From contig MKJV01000145.1 of the NCBI GenBank assembly GCA_001942185.1, positions 114,221 to 178,220 on the forward strand: 64,000 nt of DNA, given 5' to 3'. Numbering within the stretch: the stretch's first letter is position 1; each line of letters opens with the position of its first letter. Below, piece by piece: positions 1-9,344 of this stretch. A model generated the notes under the pieces. The model saw nothing but the letters and a program-made list of their open reading frames with translations. It was not told the origin of the DNA and did not search any database. The position numbers were made by a program, and so were the translations under genes. This DNA comes from Pseudonocardia sp. CNS-004 (GTDB lineage: Bacteria > Actinomycetota > Actinomycetes > Mycobacteriales > Pseudonocardiaceae).

Positions 1-238
1 GGATGTCGACGGTGACGTCTTCGTGCGGCAGATCCTGGAACTCCTGCCACGTCAGCCGCTCGGGCTCGTCGACCTCGCCGCTGATCGTGAAGTCCCAGTC
101 CGCCAGGGCGGTGCGCGGCGTCGGGCCGGCGGACAGCACCGGGAAGCCGTCTCCGATGTCGTACTGCCCCGGCGGCAGCAGCCCCGTGCCCTCCCGGGCC
201 TCGGGCCGGCCGACGAATCCCCGCGAGACGAATCCCAT
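1..238 (-). CDS. Sulfite-oxidase-like molybdopterin oxidoreductase, N-terminal part (runs off window)
   Basis: The reverse strand reads an uninterrupted N-terminus beginning MGFVSRGFVGRPEAREG and continuing through LPPGQYDIGDGFPVLSAG and TFTISGEVDEPERLTW-like residues to the window edge. This matches the start of the short soluble sulfite-oxidase-like (oxidoreductase molybdopterin-binding, PF00174) proteins of actinobacteria; the cofactor Cys lies beyond the edge, so the active site cannot be checked. The ATG at 238 is preceded by a G-rich Shine-Dalgarno (GGGGGGAG). Family knowledge: these proteins bind Mo-pterin and catalyse an oxidation or reduction of unknown physiological substrate. Only about 79 residues are visible. 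Confidence 0.75.
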   Translation of the reverse strand, partial: MGFVSRGFVGRPEAREGTGLLPPGQYDIGDGFPVLSAGPTPRTALADWDFTISGEVDEPERLTWQEFQDLPHEDVTVDI

Positions 239-630
239 TGCTCCCCCCTGATTCGACGAGCTCCCACCGTGCGACGCGCCAGTGTCCTCGTCAGGCGACC
301 CAGCACCAACCAGTGAGAGTCGCCGGTGGCCTCATCCAGCTGCACCGGTTGGCGCCGTCGGGTGACACACGTCCGCGACGGCGCATCCGCCAGGCGGCCC
401 CGGGCCGATGCCGGTGGGTAGCCCCTGATGGCTCAGCCACCCCGCGGAATGAGGCAGGTCGCGCGCCAGCCCGATGCCCCGACTGCACTGTCCGGGTGTT
501 CCTTCGGTGTCGCAGTGGAGGTTCGGCCACCCGGCGGTTCGTGGTTGGGTCCTCTGACCGACGACGGCACGAGACGACCCGGCGGAGACTGACGTCGGCA
601 CCGCCTCAGGCGCGGCGGAGGGGGGATGGG
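239..630. other. Intergenic region, no gene seen
   Basis: This stretch separates the leftward oxidoreductase from the rightward NDH-2 remnant. Open frames here are short, Arg-rich shadows with no recognisable family. It should carry the promoter of the oxidoreductase; I could not pick a convincing -35/-10 pair. Confidence 0.5.
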
Positions 631-840
631 ATGGCCCGGCCGAGGATCGTCATCGTCGGCGCCGGATTCGCCGGCTACCACGCCGCCCGCACCCTGACCC
701 GGCTGTCGCGCGGGCGCGCCGACATCGCGTTGGTCAACCCCATGGACTACTTCCTGTACTGCCGCTGCTGCCCGAGGTCGCCGCCGCCGTGCTCGACCCG
801 CGCCGTGTGACGGTCTCCCCGCCCGAGACCCTGCCCGTCA
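631..840 (+). pseudogene. NAD(P)/FAD-dependent oxidoreductase (NDH-2 type), truncated and frameshifted
   Basis: The ATG at 631 follows a GGAGGGGGG ribosome site and starts MARPRIVIVGAGFAGYHAAR, the GxGxxG FAD-binding fold of type II NADH dehydrogenases. After NPMDYFLY the frame shifts by one base (near 755): the next frame continues LPLLPEVAAAVLDPRR and VTVSPPETLP, as in the family. Homology then stops at about 838, exactly where the convergent MerR gene ends, so some 370 residues including the NADH site are missing. It is a remnant whatever the status of the frameshift; a deletion that brought in the MerR/SDR block is the simplest reading. Confidence 0.7.
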
Positions 841-1535
841 GGGGGCGAGCGGCCGCGGGCGGCTGAGGGCCGCGATCGCTTCCAGGCGCTGCTCCAGCTC
901 GACGGTTCGGCGCTCGCAGGCCACCAGCATCCCGAGGACGTCGCCGAACGCCTCCACGACGCGGACCTCGGGCGCGAGCAGGTCCCGGCGGCTCACGACG
1001 AACAGCACGCCGAGCGCGGCGCCGTCCCGGTGCACGGCGCCGCGACCCCGTGACCGGTCGAGCGCGGCTCCGGGAACGCGGCCTCGGCGGGATCGAACAG
1101 GGACGGGCGCCGGGTGCCGAGGGCCTGCGCGACCGGCGCGGGCGGGGCCGCTGCGGACAGGCGTTCGGCCAGCCATCGCGGCACCCCGAACGCCGCCGTG
1201 AAGCGCGGCTCCCCGGCACTCATGAGGTAGAGGCCCGCGCTGTCGGCCTCCAGCGCCTGGGCGAGCGGGCGTAGCGCCGCCCGGGCCGTCGCGGCGATCG
1301 TGACCGTGTCCGGCGGCGCGGGAGGCTCCTCGGGTGCGCTGCCGTCGCCCCAGGCCGGTGCCCCGCCCGCCCGCTGCGCGTACCGGCGCAGCTCGGCGGG
1401 GTCGTAGCGGCGATGCCCGCCGGGCGTGCGCACCGCGGTCAGCAGGCCCGCCTCCTCGGCGGCGAGGAGCGTGGTGCGGGAGAGGCCGAGCACGCGGCTC
1501 GCCTCGCCCACGGTCAGCCGGCGTTCGATCCCCAC
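838..1535 (-). CDS. MerR-family regulator with GAF-like sensor domain (one frameshift)
   Basis: An N-terminal winged helix (LTVGEASRVLGLSRTTLLAAEE, then TPGGHRRYDPAELRRYA) is typical of MerR-type DNA-binding domains. About 110 residues follow that resemble a GAF domain (AALRPLAQALEADSAGLYL ... LGVLFVVSRRDLLAPEVRVV). The frame breaks near 1047 after GHGVAAP; adding one G restores VHRDGAALGVLFVV and runs to the stop at 838. GTG at 1535 is preferred because GGAGG sits 6 bases upstream, while the ATG at 1541 touches it. The gene is divergent from the first SDR, with a perfect palindrome between them, so it probably controls that operon. Inducer unknown. Confidence 0.7.
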
Positions 1536-1582
1536 GCCCATCCTCCGATCCGTCCGAGTCGATCCGAGACGATTTGAGTCGT

Positions 1583-1596
1583 CACTCGATCGAGTG
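1583..1596. promoter_or_regulatory. Perfect 14-bp palindrome between MerR and SDR genes
   Basis: CACTCGATCGAGTG is a perfect inverted repeat in the 150-bp divergent gap between the MerR/GAF gene (start 1535) and the SDR operon (start about 1688). Its position suits an operator for the MerR protein, which classically binds dyads near the -10/-35 spacer. Function is inferred from position only. Confidence 0.45.
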
Positions 1597-1687
1597 GTAC
1601 ACCTCACATGGCGGGCGGTCAACGGCGGCGCCCGCCTTCTTTTCTGGACGAGTTCGGACGGTTCCGCCGGTTTGGGCGGGGGTGACC

Positions 1688-2514
1688 GTGCTCGATCCGC
1701 GCAGCGCAGCGGTTCCCGACCTCACCGGGCAGGTCGCGCTCGTCACCGGAGCCGCCCGGGGCCAGGGCCGTTCCCACTGCCTCGCGCTCGCCGGGTGCGG
1801 GGCCGACATCGCCGCCCTCGACGTCTGCGCCGACCTGGACGTCCCGAACTACCCGCTCGCCACCCGGGCCGAGCTCGACGAGGTGTTGGCGGAGGTCGAG
1901 GGGATGGACCGCAGGGCGCTGCCGCTCGTGGCGGACGTGCGGGACGCCGGAGCCGTACGGGCGTCCGTGGCCGCGGTCGAGGAGGTCTTCGGCCGGCTCG
2001 ACGTGCTCGTCAACAACGCGGCGGTCGTGACGAGCGCGCCGTTCTGGGAGCTGTCCGAGGCGCAGTGGACGGCCGTGGTGGACACCAACCTGTCGGGGGT
2101 CTGGCGCACCACCGCCGCGGCTGCCGGGCTCCTGCGCCGCTCGCCGCGCGGCCGCATCGTCAACATCGCCTCCACCGGCGGCATTCGCGCGCTGCCGGAG
2201 TTCGCGCACTACGTGGCCGCCAAGCACGGCGTCGTCGGGCTCACCAGGCGATGGCGATCGAGCTGGCCGACGCGCGCGTCACGGTCAACGCGATCCTGCC
2301 CGGCGCCGTCGACTCGCCCATGCTCGCCGGGCTGGCCGACGAGCTGGGGCTCACGCCGGCGGACGTGCACAAGCGCTGGCTGCACGACCAGCTCCTGGTG
2401 GAAGTGATCACGCCCGACGAGGTCACCGGGGCGCTGCTGTGGCTGCTGAGCGACGCGGCCCGGCACGTCACCGGCCACTGCCTCGCGGTCGACGGAGGCG
2501 CATTGGCCCGTTAG
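1688..2514 (+). CDS. Mycofactocin-type short-chain dehydrogenase/reductase (one frameshift)
   Basis: The Rossmann motif LVTGAARGQGRSH, the long insertion with LDVPNYPLATRAELDEV, NNAA, the catalytic Ser/Tyr-Lys region (NIASTGGIRALPEFAHYVAAKH) and the C-terminal VTGHCLAVDGG define an SDR. The GQGRSH start and the insertion are features of the mycofactocin-coupled SDR subfamily (TIGR03971-like), which keep NAD(H) bound and pass electrons to mycofactocin. The frame breaks near 2247 in HGVVGLTR; one added G gives AMAIELADARVTVNAILPG. Start GTG 1688 has GGCGGGG 6 bases upstream; GTG 1682 is the alternative. It heads an operon with the next SDR. Substrate unknown, probably an alcohol. Confidence 0.75.
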
Positions 2515-2563
2515 TGCTCGCAGATGTGATGGGCAGGTTCGACCGGTCAGGGAGGAGAGTCAC

Positions 2564-3373
2564 ATGGCAGGACGCCTGGATGGCAAGGTCGCGCTGGTCT
2601 CGGGGGCAGCACGGGGGCAGGGGCGGTCCCACGCGGTCCGGCTGGCGCAGGAGGGCGCGGACGTCATCGCCTTCGACGTGTGCCGGCAGATGGGCACCGT
2701 GCCCTATCCGATGGCCACCCCGGAAGACCTCGCGGAGACCGTCAAGCTCATCGAGGACCTCGACCGGCGCATCGTCGCCCGCGAGGCCGACGTGCGCGAC
2801 ACCGCGGCCGTGCAGGCCGTGGTCGAGGAGGGCGTGCGGGAGTTCGGCCGGCTCGACGTCGTGTGCGCCAACGCCGGCATCGTCACGTTCGCGGAGAACG
2901 CCTGGTCGCTGACCGACGAGCAGTGGGACGAGATGCTCGCGGTGAACCTCACCGGCGTGTGGAAGACGGTGCGCGCCGCGGTACCGGCGATGATCGACGC
3001 GGGCAACGGCGGGTGCATCGTGCTCACCAGCTCGACGGCCGGTGTGAAGGGCATGGCCGGGATCGGCCACTACGTCTCGGCGAAGCACGGGGTGGTGGGG
3101 TTGATGCGCACGCTCGCCGTGGAGCTCGCCCAGCACTCGATCCGCGTCAACACCGTGCACCCGACCGGTGTCAACACGCCGATGGTGATCAACGACTTCA
3201 CGGCGCAGTTCACGGCGACCGACAGCGGCCAGTCCAACATGCAGAACCTGCTGCCGGTCGAGATGGTCGAGGCCGTGGACATCTCGAACGCCATCGCGTG
3301 GCTCGCCTCCGACGAGGCCCGCTACGTCACCGGCGTGTCGCTGCCGGTCGACGCGGGGATGCTGCAGAGGTGA
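2564..3373 (+). CDS. Mycofactocin-coupled SDR family oxidoreductase
   Basis: Intact 269-residue SDR. It shows SGAARGQGRSHAVRLAQEG, the subfamily insertion TVPYPMATPEDLAETV, NAG, the catalytic SSTAG...YVSAKH (Ser, Tyr, Lys) and a C-terminal YVTGVSLPVDAG. It is clearly paralogous to the upstream SDR, 49 bases away on the same strand, so the two may be partners or sequential dehydrogenases. AGGAGAG precedes the ATG. Its stop overlaps the GTG of the AAA ATPase (GTGA), implying translational coupling. Mycofactocin dependence is inferred from subfamily features; no mft biosynthesis genes lie in the window. Confidence 0.85.
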   Translation: MAGRLDGKVALVSGAARGQGRSHAVRLAQEGADVIAFDVCRQMGTVPYPMATPEDLAETVKLIEDLDRRIVAREADVRDTAAVQAVVEEGVREFGRLDVVCANAGIVTFAENAWSLTDEQWDEMLAVNLTGVWKTVRAAVPAMIDAGNGGCIVLTSSTAGVKGMAGIGHYVSAKHGVVGLMRTLAVELAQHSIRVNTVHPTGVNTPMVINDFTAQFTATDSGQSNMQNLLPVEMVEAVDISNAIAWLASDEARYVTGVSLPVDAGMLQR

Positions 3374-4266
3374 CGGACGCGCCGGCGCGGCGCCGGGACG
3401 AGATCGCCGCGGGGATCGTCGGCAGGCACCGCGAGCTCGACCTCGTGCTCGCCGCCGTGTCGGCCGGCCGGGACATCCTGCTCGAAGGCCCGCCCGGCAC
3501 GTCGAAGTCGACGATCCTGCGCGCGATCACGGCGAGCTGGGACGTGCCGTTCGTGCTCGTGGAGGGCAACGCCGAGCTGACGCCGGCCAGGCTGGTCGGC
3601 CACCACAACCCGGCGAGGGTGCTGCGGGAGGACTACTCGGAGGACAACTTCGTGCCGGGCCCGCTGGTGTCGGCGATGCGGGCGGGCGGGTTCCTGTACA
3701 TCGAGGAGCTCAACCGCGCACCGGAGGACACCCTGAACGTGCTGCTCGCGGCGATGGCCGAGCGGGAGGTCGAGGTGCCGCGGGTCGGCACGATCGCGGC
3801 GCTGCCCACGTTCCGGGTGCTGGGGTCGATGAACCCGTTCGACGACGTCGGCACGGCGCGGATCTCCGACTCGGTCTACGACCGCTGGTGCCGCCTCGCC
3901 GTCGGCTACCAGGACGAACCCGAGGAGCGGGACATCGTCGTGGCGCGCACCGGGAGCGCCGACGCGTCGCTGGTCGCCGACGCGGTGGCGATGACCAGGG
4001 CGACCCGGGGCCACCCGGAACTGCGGCGGGGGTCCAGCGTGCGCGGGGCCATCGACCTGGTTGCGGTGGGCGCGGAGCTCGCCCGACTGGGGAGCTACGC
4101 CGACGACCGGCCGCGGCTGGTGCTCGACGCCGCCCTGCTCGCGCTGTCCGCCCGGATCGCGGTGGACGAGACGAACGACGCCACGCCGGAGGAGGTGATC
4201 ACCCGCATCTGGGAGGACCGTTTTTTCTCGCGCCCCGGCGTGCGGCGCCGGGTGTCCTCCGGGTAG
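3370..4266 (+). CDS. MoxR-family AAA ATPase
   Basis: The protein has a Walker A LLEGPPGTSKST, a Walker B FLYIEELNRAPED, and the sensor-1 stretch VLGSMNPFDDVGTARISDSV, all typical of MoxR/magnesium-chelatase-I type AAA ATPases. It begins with GTG overlapping the SDR stop. Such ATPases work with VWA proteins (the next gene) as chaperones or metal-insertion factors that mature a partner enzyme. Being locked in an operon with two mycofactocin-type dehydrogenases suggests a role in maturing a partner of that pathway; this is inference. The end RVSSG-stop is in a suspicious place (see the VWA gene). Confidence 0.8.
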   Translation: MTDAPARRRDEIAAGIVGRHRELDLVLAAVSAGRDILLEGPPGTSKSTILRAITASWDVPFVLVEGNAELTPARLVGHHNPARVLREDYSEDNFVPGPLVSAMRAGGFLYIEELNRAPEDTLNVLLAAMAEREVEVPRVGTIAALPTFRVLGSMNPFDDVGTARISDSVYDRWCRLAVGYQDEPEERDIVVARTGSADASLVADAVAMTRATRGHPELRRGSSVRGAIDLVAVGAELARLGSYADDRPRLVLDAALLALSARIAVDETNDATPEEVITRIWEDRFFSRPGVRRRVSSG

Positions 4267-5256
4267 AGGTCGAGAACGCCGTCCGGCTGCCGGGCTCAGG
4301 GGCCCGGGACGGTCCGGCCGGGCTCGCCCCGCTGCGCCGCCGGCCCAAGCAGCTCACGGCGGCGCCCGCGCTGTTCCACTCCGGGGCAGGCACGCCACTG
4401 GTGCGGCACAGCGCCGCCGAGCGCGGCACCGGGGAGGCCACCGGCCCGACGGGCGGGCAGGGTGTGCTCCTCACCGGCCAGCCCGCCGTGCTGCGCGACG
4501 CCGGCGAGCTGTTCGAGAACAGCGTCCCGGACCGCGAGGTCGCGGCGATGGCCCAGCGGATCGCGCGGCGCCTCGCGCTGCGCCGGAGGCCGCGGGCACG
4601 CAGCGGCGAGCGCGGGGTAGGCGGGATCGCCTCCGTGCCGTACCGCTACCGCAGCGACGACATCGACCTGGACCGCACCATCGAAGTGCTCACCGAGCGC
4701 CCCCGTACCCGAGGACACCGACATCGTGGTGCGCGAACGCATGCACGCCCGCCGCGACGTCGTGCTCGTCGTGGACGTGTCCGGCTCGATGAAGGGCGAG
4801 AAGGTGCGGGTGGCCGCGGCCACGGTGGCGGCCCTGTCCGCGGAGGTCACGGCGCGCGGTGACCGGCTCGCGCTCGTGGCGTTCTGGTCGGATGCGGCAC
4901 TGCTCAAACCCTTCGACGCCCACGTGCCGGCCGGGCCCCTGCTCGACCAGCTGCTGCGGATCCCCGCACGCGGCCTGACGAACGTCGGGTTCGCGCTCGC
5001 GGTGGCCCACGCCGAGCTCGGGCGCTCACCGGCCCGCCACCGCACCGCGGTGCTGCTCTCCGACGCCGTGCACAACGCGGGCCCGGACCCGCGTGCCGTC
5101 GCCCGCCGCTTCCCGCGGCTGCACGTCCTCCTCGAGACCGACGGCGAGCACGACGCCCCGCTCGGCGCCGACCTCGCCCGGCTGGGCCGCGGCCGCCTCG
5201 CCCCGGTGGCGACCCACCGTGACGTCGCCCCCGCCCTCAACCGGCTGTTGGGGTGA
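4266..5256 (+). CDS. VWA-domain protein, partner of the MoxR ATPase (one frameshift)
   Basis: About 150 residues of basic N-terminal region (PLRRRPKQLTAAPALFHSG) lead to a frame break near 4702. One added base joins it to PEDTDIVVRERMHARRDVVL and a von Willebrand A domain with an intact MIDAS: DVSGSMKGE, GLTNVG and LLSDAVHN. Family knowledge: MoxR/VWA pairs couple ATP hydrolysis to metal-centre or protein assembly. No ATG/GTG lies near the start of this frame, which is open across the ATPase stop; either a missing base at about 4263 hides a start such as the GTG of GTGTCCTCC, or the first usable GTG is near 4399. The left boundary is therefore approximate. Confidence 0.65.
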
Positions 5257-5367
5257 AGAGCCGATCGGTGAACCGATTCAATCACGGTTACCGATCTCCG
5301 AGGGTGATGAGTTGGCTGCGGCGGGTGCGGTGACCTAACGTCACGCTGTTCGGCGACGGAGGCGGCG

Positions 5368-6446
5368 ATGGTTGCAGTGGGCGCGGGTGCCACGCCAGAC
5401 GATTCCCGCCGGCGGTGGCGTCGGGGCCGCAGCGGCGCGGAGTCCATGGCCGACCTGGCGGAGGCCCGGCGGGTCGCGGCGGACGTGGCGGGCGGGCTCG
5501 ACGGCCCGGATGCCGCCTCGGCCGCGCGCGGCCTGCGGCGCTGCTCAGCGCCGATGCGGTGGGCCTCGGCGGGCTGCGGGGCGCACTCGCGTGGTCGGGC
5601 CGCCCGCCGGCGGGCGTGGACGCACTCGCCGAAGCCGTGCTGCGCACCGACGCCAGGGCCGCCGCGCGGGGGACCGTCGCGCTCCCGGTACACGCGCGCG
5701 ACGAGCTGGCAGGGGTGGTCGTGGTGGCCGGGGCGGTGGCGCCGGCCGCGGTGCGCGAGGCGGCGCTCTGGGTCGGGGAAGCCCTCGAACGGGCCCGGTT
5801 GGAGGAGTCAGCCGCGGTGGCCGAGCAGGCCGAGCTGCGCGCGCTGCGCGCCGAGATCTCCCCGCACTTCGTCTACAACAGCCTCACCGCGATCGCGTCG
5901 TTCGTGAAGTCCGACCCGGAGCGGGCCCGCGACCTCATGCTCGACTTCGCCGAGTACACCCGGCACAGCCTCGCCCGCCACGGCGACTACACCACGGTGG
6001 CGGGCGAGTTCCGGGCGATCGAGGCGTACCTGGCGCTTGCCAGGGCGGTGCTCGGGGAACGCTTGACGGTGCAGGTGCGCATCGCCCCCGAGATCCTTCC
6101 CGTCGCGCTGCCCTACCTCGCGCTCCAGCCGCTCGTGGAGAATGCCGTCCGCCACGGCGTGGAACTGCCGGGCGGCAGCGGCCTGGTGCAGGTCAGCGGC
6201 GAGGCCGACGGCACCGAATGCCTGATCGCCGTGGAGGACGACGGGCCCGGCATGGACCCGGATTACGCCGCTGCGGTGCTTGCCGGTGAGACATCCCCGG
6301 GAAGTATGGGACTGGTGAACGTCGATCGGAGGCTACGAACGGTGTTCGGCCCTGGCTACGGTCTCGTGATCGAGACGGGGGAGGGCGCAGGCACCCGGGT
6401 GCTGCTGCGGCTGCCGCGCTTCCAACCCGGGGTGGTGGTGGGATGA
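5368..6446 (+). CDS. LytS/YehU-type sensor histidine kinase (one frameshift)
   Basis: A GAF-like N-terminal part (ARGTVALPVHARDELAGVV) is followed by a His_kinase-type H-box EISPHFVYNSLTAIASF, N-box LQPLVENAVRHG and G-box EDDGPGMD, the layout of LytS-like kinases. The frame breaks near 5546 (RGLRR to LLSADAVGLGG), consistent with one lost G. ATG 5368 follows GGAGG at 5-base spacing; ATG 5446 is the weaker alternative. The stop overlaps the response regulator start (ATGA). No membrane segments are seen, so sensing is probably cytoplasmic, perhaps of a substrate brought in by the adjacent symporter. Confidence 0.75.
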
Positions 6447-7219
6447 CCCGCCGGATGCGGGTGCTCGCCGTCGACGACGTCGCGCCGGCGCTGGCGGAGC
6501 TGTCCCGGATGCTGCGGGAGTCCCCGGACGTCGCCGACGTGGTCGAGGCGGGCGACCCGATCACGGCGCTGCGCCTCATCCAGGCCGGCCCGCTCGACGC
6601 CGTGTTCCTGGACATCTCGATGCCCGGCATGAACGGGCTCGAGCTCGGGTCGTTGCTCGCCCGGATGACCGACCCGCCGGTGGTCGTGTTCGTCACCGCC
6701 TACGAGGAGCACGCCGCGTCGGCGTACGGGATCGGTGCGGTGGACTACCTGCTCAAGCCGGTGAGCGCCGAACGCCTCGCCGCCGCGCTCGCCCGGGTGC
6801 GGCGGTTCGGTGCCGCCGAGACCGCGGCGCCCCCGGCCCCGGTCGACGCGCTCGCCGCCGTGCCGGTGGAGCTCGCCGGTCGCACCCGCTTCGTCCGCCG
6901 CGACGACGTGCGGTTCGTCGAGGCACACGGCGACTACGTGCGGCTGCACACCCCGTCCGGCGCGTTCCTCGTGCGGATCCCGATCTCGCGGCTCGAGGAG
7001 CACTGGCAGCCCGCGGGCTTCAGCCGCGTGCACCGCAGCTACCTGCTCGCCGTGCCCGCCGTCCGCGAGCTGCGCAGCGACCTGTCCGGAGGGCTGCTCG
7101 CCCACACCGACGTCGGCGACGTGCCGGTGAGCCGCCGGCACGCCCGCGAGCTGCGCGAGCTCCTCCTGGAGGCCGCCACGCGGGGCGAGTTCGAGTCCCC
7201 CGGCAGGCAGGCCAGATGA
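6443..7219 (+). CDS. LytTR-family response regulator
   Basis: Intact 258 residues. The receiver domain shows VLAVDD, the phosphoacceptor region VFLDISMPGMNG (Asp), the T of FVTAYEEHA and the Lys of YLLKPV. A LytTR DNA-binding domain follows (VRFVEAHGDYVRLHT ... FSRVHRSYLLAV). It overlaps the kinase by ATGA and lies just upstream of the DUF485/symporter pair. In several phyla LytS/LytTR pairs control a linked solute transporter, which is the likely role here. Confidence 0.88.
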   Translation: MTRRMRVLAVDDVAPALAELSRMLRESPDVADVVEAGDPITALRLIQAGPLDAVFLDISMPGMNGLELGSLLARMTDPPVVVFVTAYEEHAASAYGIGAVDYLLKPVSAERLAAALARVRRFGAAETAAPPAPVDALAAVPVELAGRTRFVRRDDVRFVEAHGDYVRLHTPSGAFLVRIPISRLEEHWQPAGFSRVHRSYLLAVPAVRELRSDLSGGLLAHTDVGDVPVSRRHARELRELLLEAATRGEFESPGRQAR

Positions 7220-7254
7220 GGTTCGGATGAGGCCCAGACCATGAGGCAGCGATC

Positions 7255-7629
7255 GTGAGGCAGCGGCGCCGCGTCGCGGTGACGAGCCCGCAGACCCGGG
7301 TGGCGCTGGCCGGCCGCCGCACCGGCACCCCCGCCTCTCCGCCGCACCTCGCCCCGGCCGACGCCGAGCGCGCCCGCCGCATCCACCACCGGCAGCTGCG
7401 CTACGCCCTCACAGCATTGGGTCTGCTGGCCGCGCTGCTGCTGGGGCTGCCGCTGGCGCTCGCGGGCGCCCCCGAGCTCGACACGGTGCGGTGGGCGGGC
7501 ATCCCGGTGTCCTGGCTGGCGGTCGCCGTGCTGCCGTTCCCGCTCATGGCGCTGCTGGCCGCGTGGCAGCTGCGCAAGGCGGAGCAGACAGAACGCTCGT
7601 GGCCGGGCGGTCGCAGGGCGGTCCGGTGA
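7255..7629 (+). CDS. DUF485-type small membrane protein
   Basis: 124 residues with two hydrophobic helices (ALTALGLLAALLLGLPLAL and VSWLAVAVLPFPLMALLAAW), followed by a basic tail. DUF485 proteins precede cation/acetate-type symporters in operons and are thought to assist the transporter. The GTG start at 7255 lies 35 bases after the regulator; its stop overlaps the GTG start of the symporter (GTGA). Family assignment rests on topology and context. Confidence 0.65.
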   Translation: MRQRRRVAVTSPQTRVALAGRRTGTPASPPHLAPADAERARRIHHRQLRYALTALGLLAALLLGLPLALAGAPELDTVRWAGIPVSWLAVAVLPFPLMALLAAWQLRKAEQTERSWPGGRRAVR

Positions 7630-9289
7630 TATTCGCGATCGTCCCGGTACTGCTGATCACGCTGCTGATCGGCGCTCGGGGGGTCGCGGCCATGCGCACC
7701 ACCTCGGACTTCCTGGTGGCGTCGCGGCGGATCTCCCCGGCCGTGAACGCCGCCGCCGTCTCGGGCGAGTACCTGTCCGCGGCGTCGTTCCTCGGGATCG
7801 CCGGTCTCGTCGTGAAGGACGGCGTCGGCTCGCTCTGGTACGCCGTCGGCTTCGCCGCGGGCTACGTCGCGATGCTCGCGCTCGTCGCCGCCCCGATGCG
7901 CCGCACGGGCGCGCTCACCGTGCCCGACTTCGCCGAGGCCCGGCTCGGGTCGCCCGCACTGCGCAAGCTGTCGGCCGTGGTCGTGCTGGTGATCGGCTTC
8001 CTCTACCTGGTGCCGCAGTTCACGGCGGCCGGGCAGGTGCTGGGTGTCGTGAGCGGGAGCCGTACTGGGTGGGCGTCGTGATCGCCGGTGGCGCCGTCAG
8101 CATCACGCTCGCGCTCGGCGGGATGCGCGCGGCCACCTACGTGCAGGCCTTCCAGTTCGTCCTGAAACTGCTGCTGTTCATCGTCCCGGCGATCTGGCTG
8201 GTGCTGCACGTCGGACCGGACATCCGGCGCGACGCGCTGGCCCCGGTGGAGTTCACCCGGTTCGACACGGCGACCACGGTGCAGTTCCGCCTCGACACCA
8301 CCCTCACGCTCACCGAGCCGACCGGCGTGCGGGTGGGCGGAGGAGCCGAGGAGGTGCTGGCGCCGGGCGAGTACCCGGTGGAGTCCGGGCAGAGCTGGGA
8401 GTTCGCCGCAGGCGCCGCGGTGCCCCACGTCGGCACCGGGCCGCCGGGTGGGCCCGACTGGGCACGTCCGCTGCTCGACCCGAGCGGCCACCCCGTGCTC
8501 GCCACCTGGTCGGTGCTGGTGGCCACGGTCCTCGGCACGATGGGGTTGCCCCACATCCTCATCCGCTTCCACACCAGCCCCGACGGTCGCGGCGCCCGCC
8601 GCACGGCCGCGATCACGGTGGCCCTGCTGGGCGTCTTCTACCTGTTCCCGGCGGTCTACGGGCTCCTCGGGGCGGTACTGCTGCCCGAGCTGTACCTCTC
8701 CGGCGGCACCGACACCGTCGTCGTCGCCCTCCCGGCACGGGTCGACGGCGGGTTCGCGGGCACGTTTTTCACCGCGCTGCTGACGGCCGGGGCGTTCGCC
8801 GCGTTCCTCGCGACATCGCTCGGCCTCCTGCTCGCCGTGTCGGGTGCGCTCTCCCACGATCTCGTGCCGAGCACGCTGCGCAGGCTGCGGTTCACCCCGA
8901 TCGTCGCCGCGCTCGCCGTCGTCCTGCTCGCGCTCCCGGCGGCCCGCCTCGACGTCGGGGTGCTGGTGACCTCGGCGTTCGCCGTGGCCGCCTCCACGTT
9001 CTGCCCGTTGCTGGTGCTCGGCATCTGGTGGCCGCGGCTCACGGCCCAGGGCGCGATCGTCGGGATGGTCGCGGGCCTGCTCGCATCGGCAGGCGTGATC
9101 GCGATCGACCTGTTCCTCGGCGTGCCCCCCGGACTCGCCGGCCTCCTCCTCGGTCAGCCGGCGCTGTGGTCGGTGCCGCTCGCGTTCGCGACGATGGTGC
9201 TGGTCTCGCTGCGCGGCCGCCCCCCGGCGTGGGCGGCCGCGGCGATGCTGCGCCTGCACCTCGACGAGACCGAGACCGGCCGCCGGTGA
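7626..9289 (+). CDS. Sodium:solute symporter (SSS family, acetate/pyruvate-type; one frameshift)
   Basis: Typical SSS features are TTSDFLVASRRISPAVNAAA, SGEYLSAASFLGIAGLV and a series of hydrophobic helices to the end (about 555 residues after correction). The frame breaks near 8063: GTGAGCGGGAGCC needs a fourth G to read SGEPYWVGVVIAGGAVSITL. A large hydrophilic loop of about 80 residues (TEPTGVRVGGGAEEVLAPGE) lies between central helices, as in ActP/MctC-like proteins. Regulation by the upstream LytS/LytTR pair is inferred from context. Substrate is likely a small carboxylate. Confidence 0.75.
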
Positions 9290-9344
9290 GCCCGCCCCGT
9301 TGGCGTGACCGATGAGTTTCCGGGCCCGCGGGGGTCTCACCTCC

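Noticed and set aside
5257..5367. Riboswitch before the histidine kinase gene
   Set aside because: Short inverted elements (CGGTGAACCG, CGGTTACCG) exist but fit no riboswitch consensus I know.
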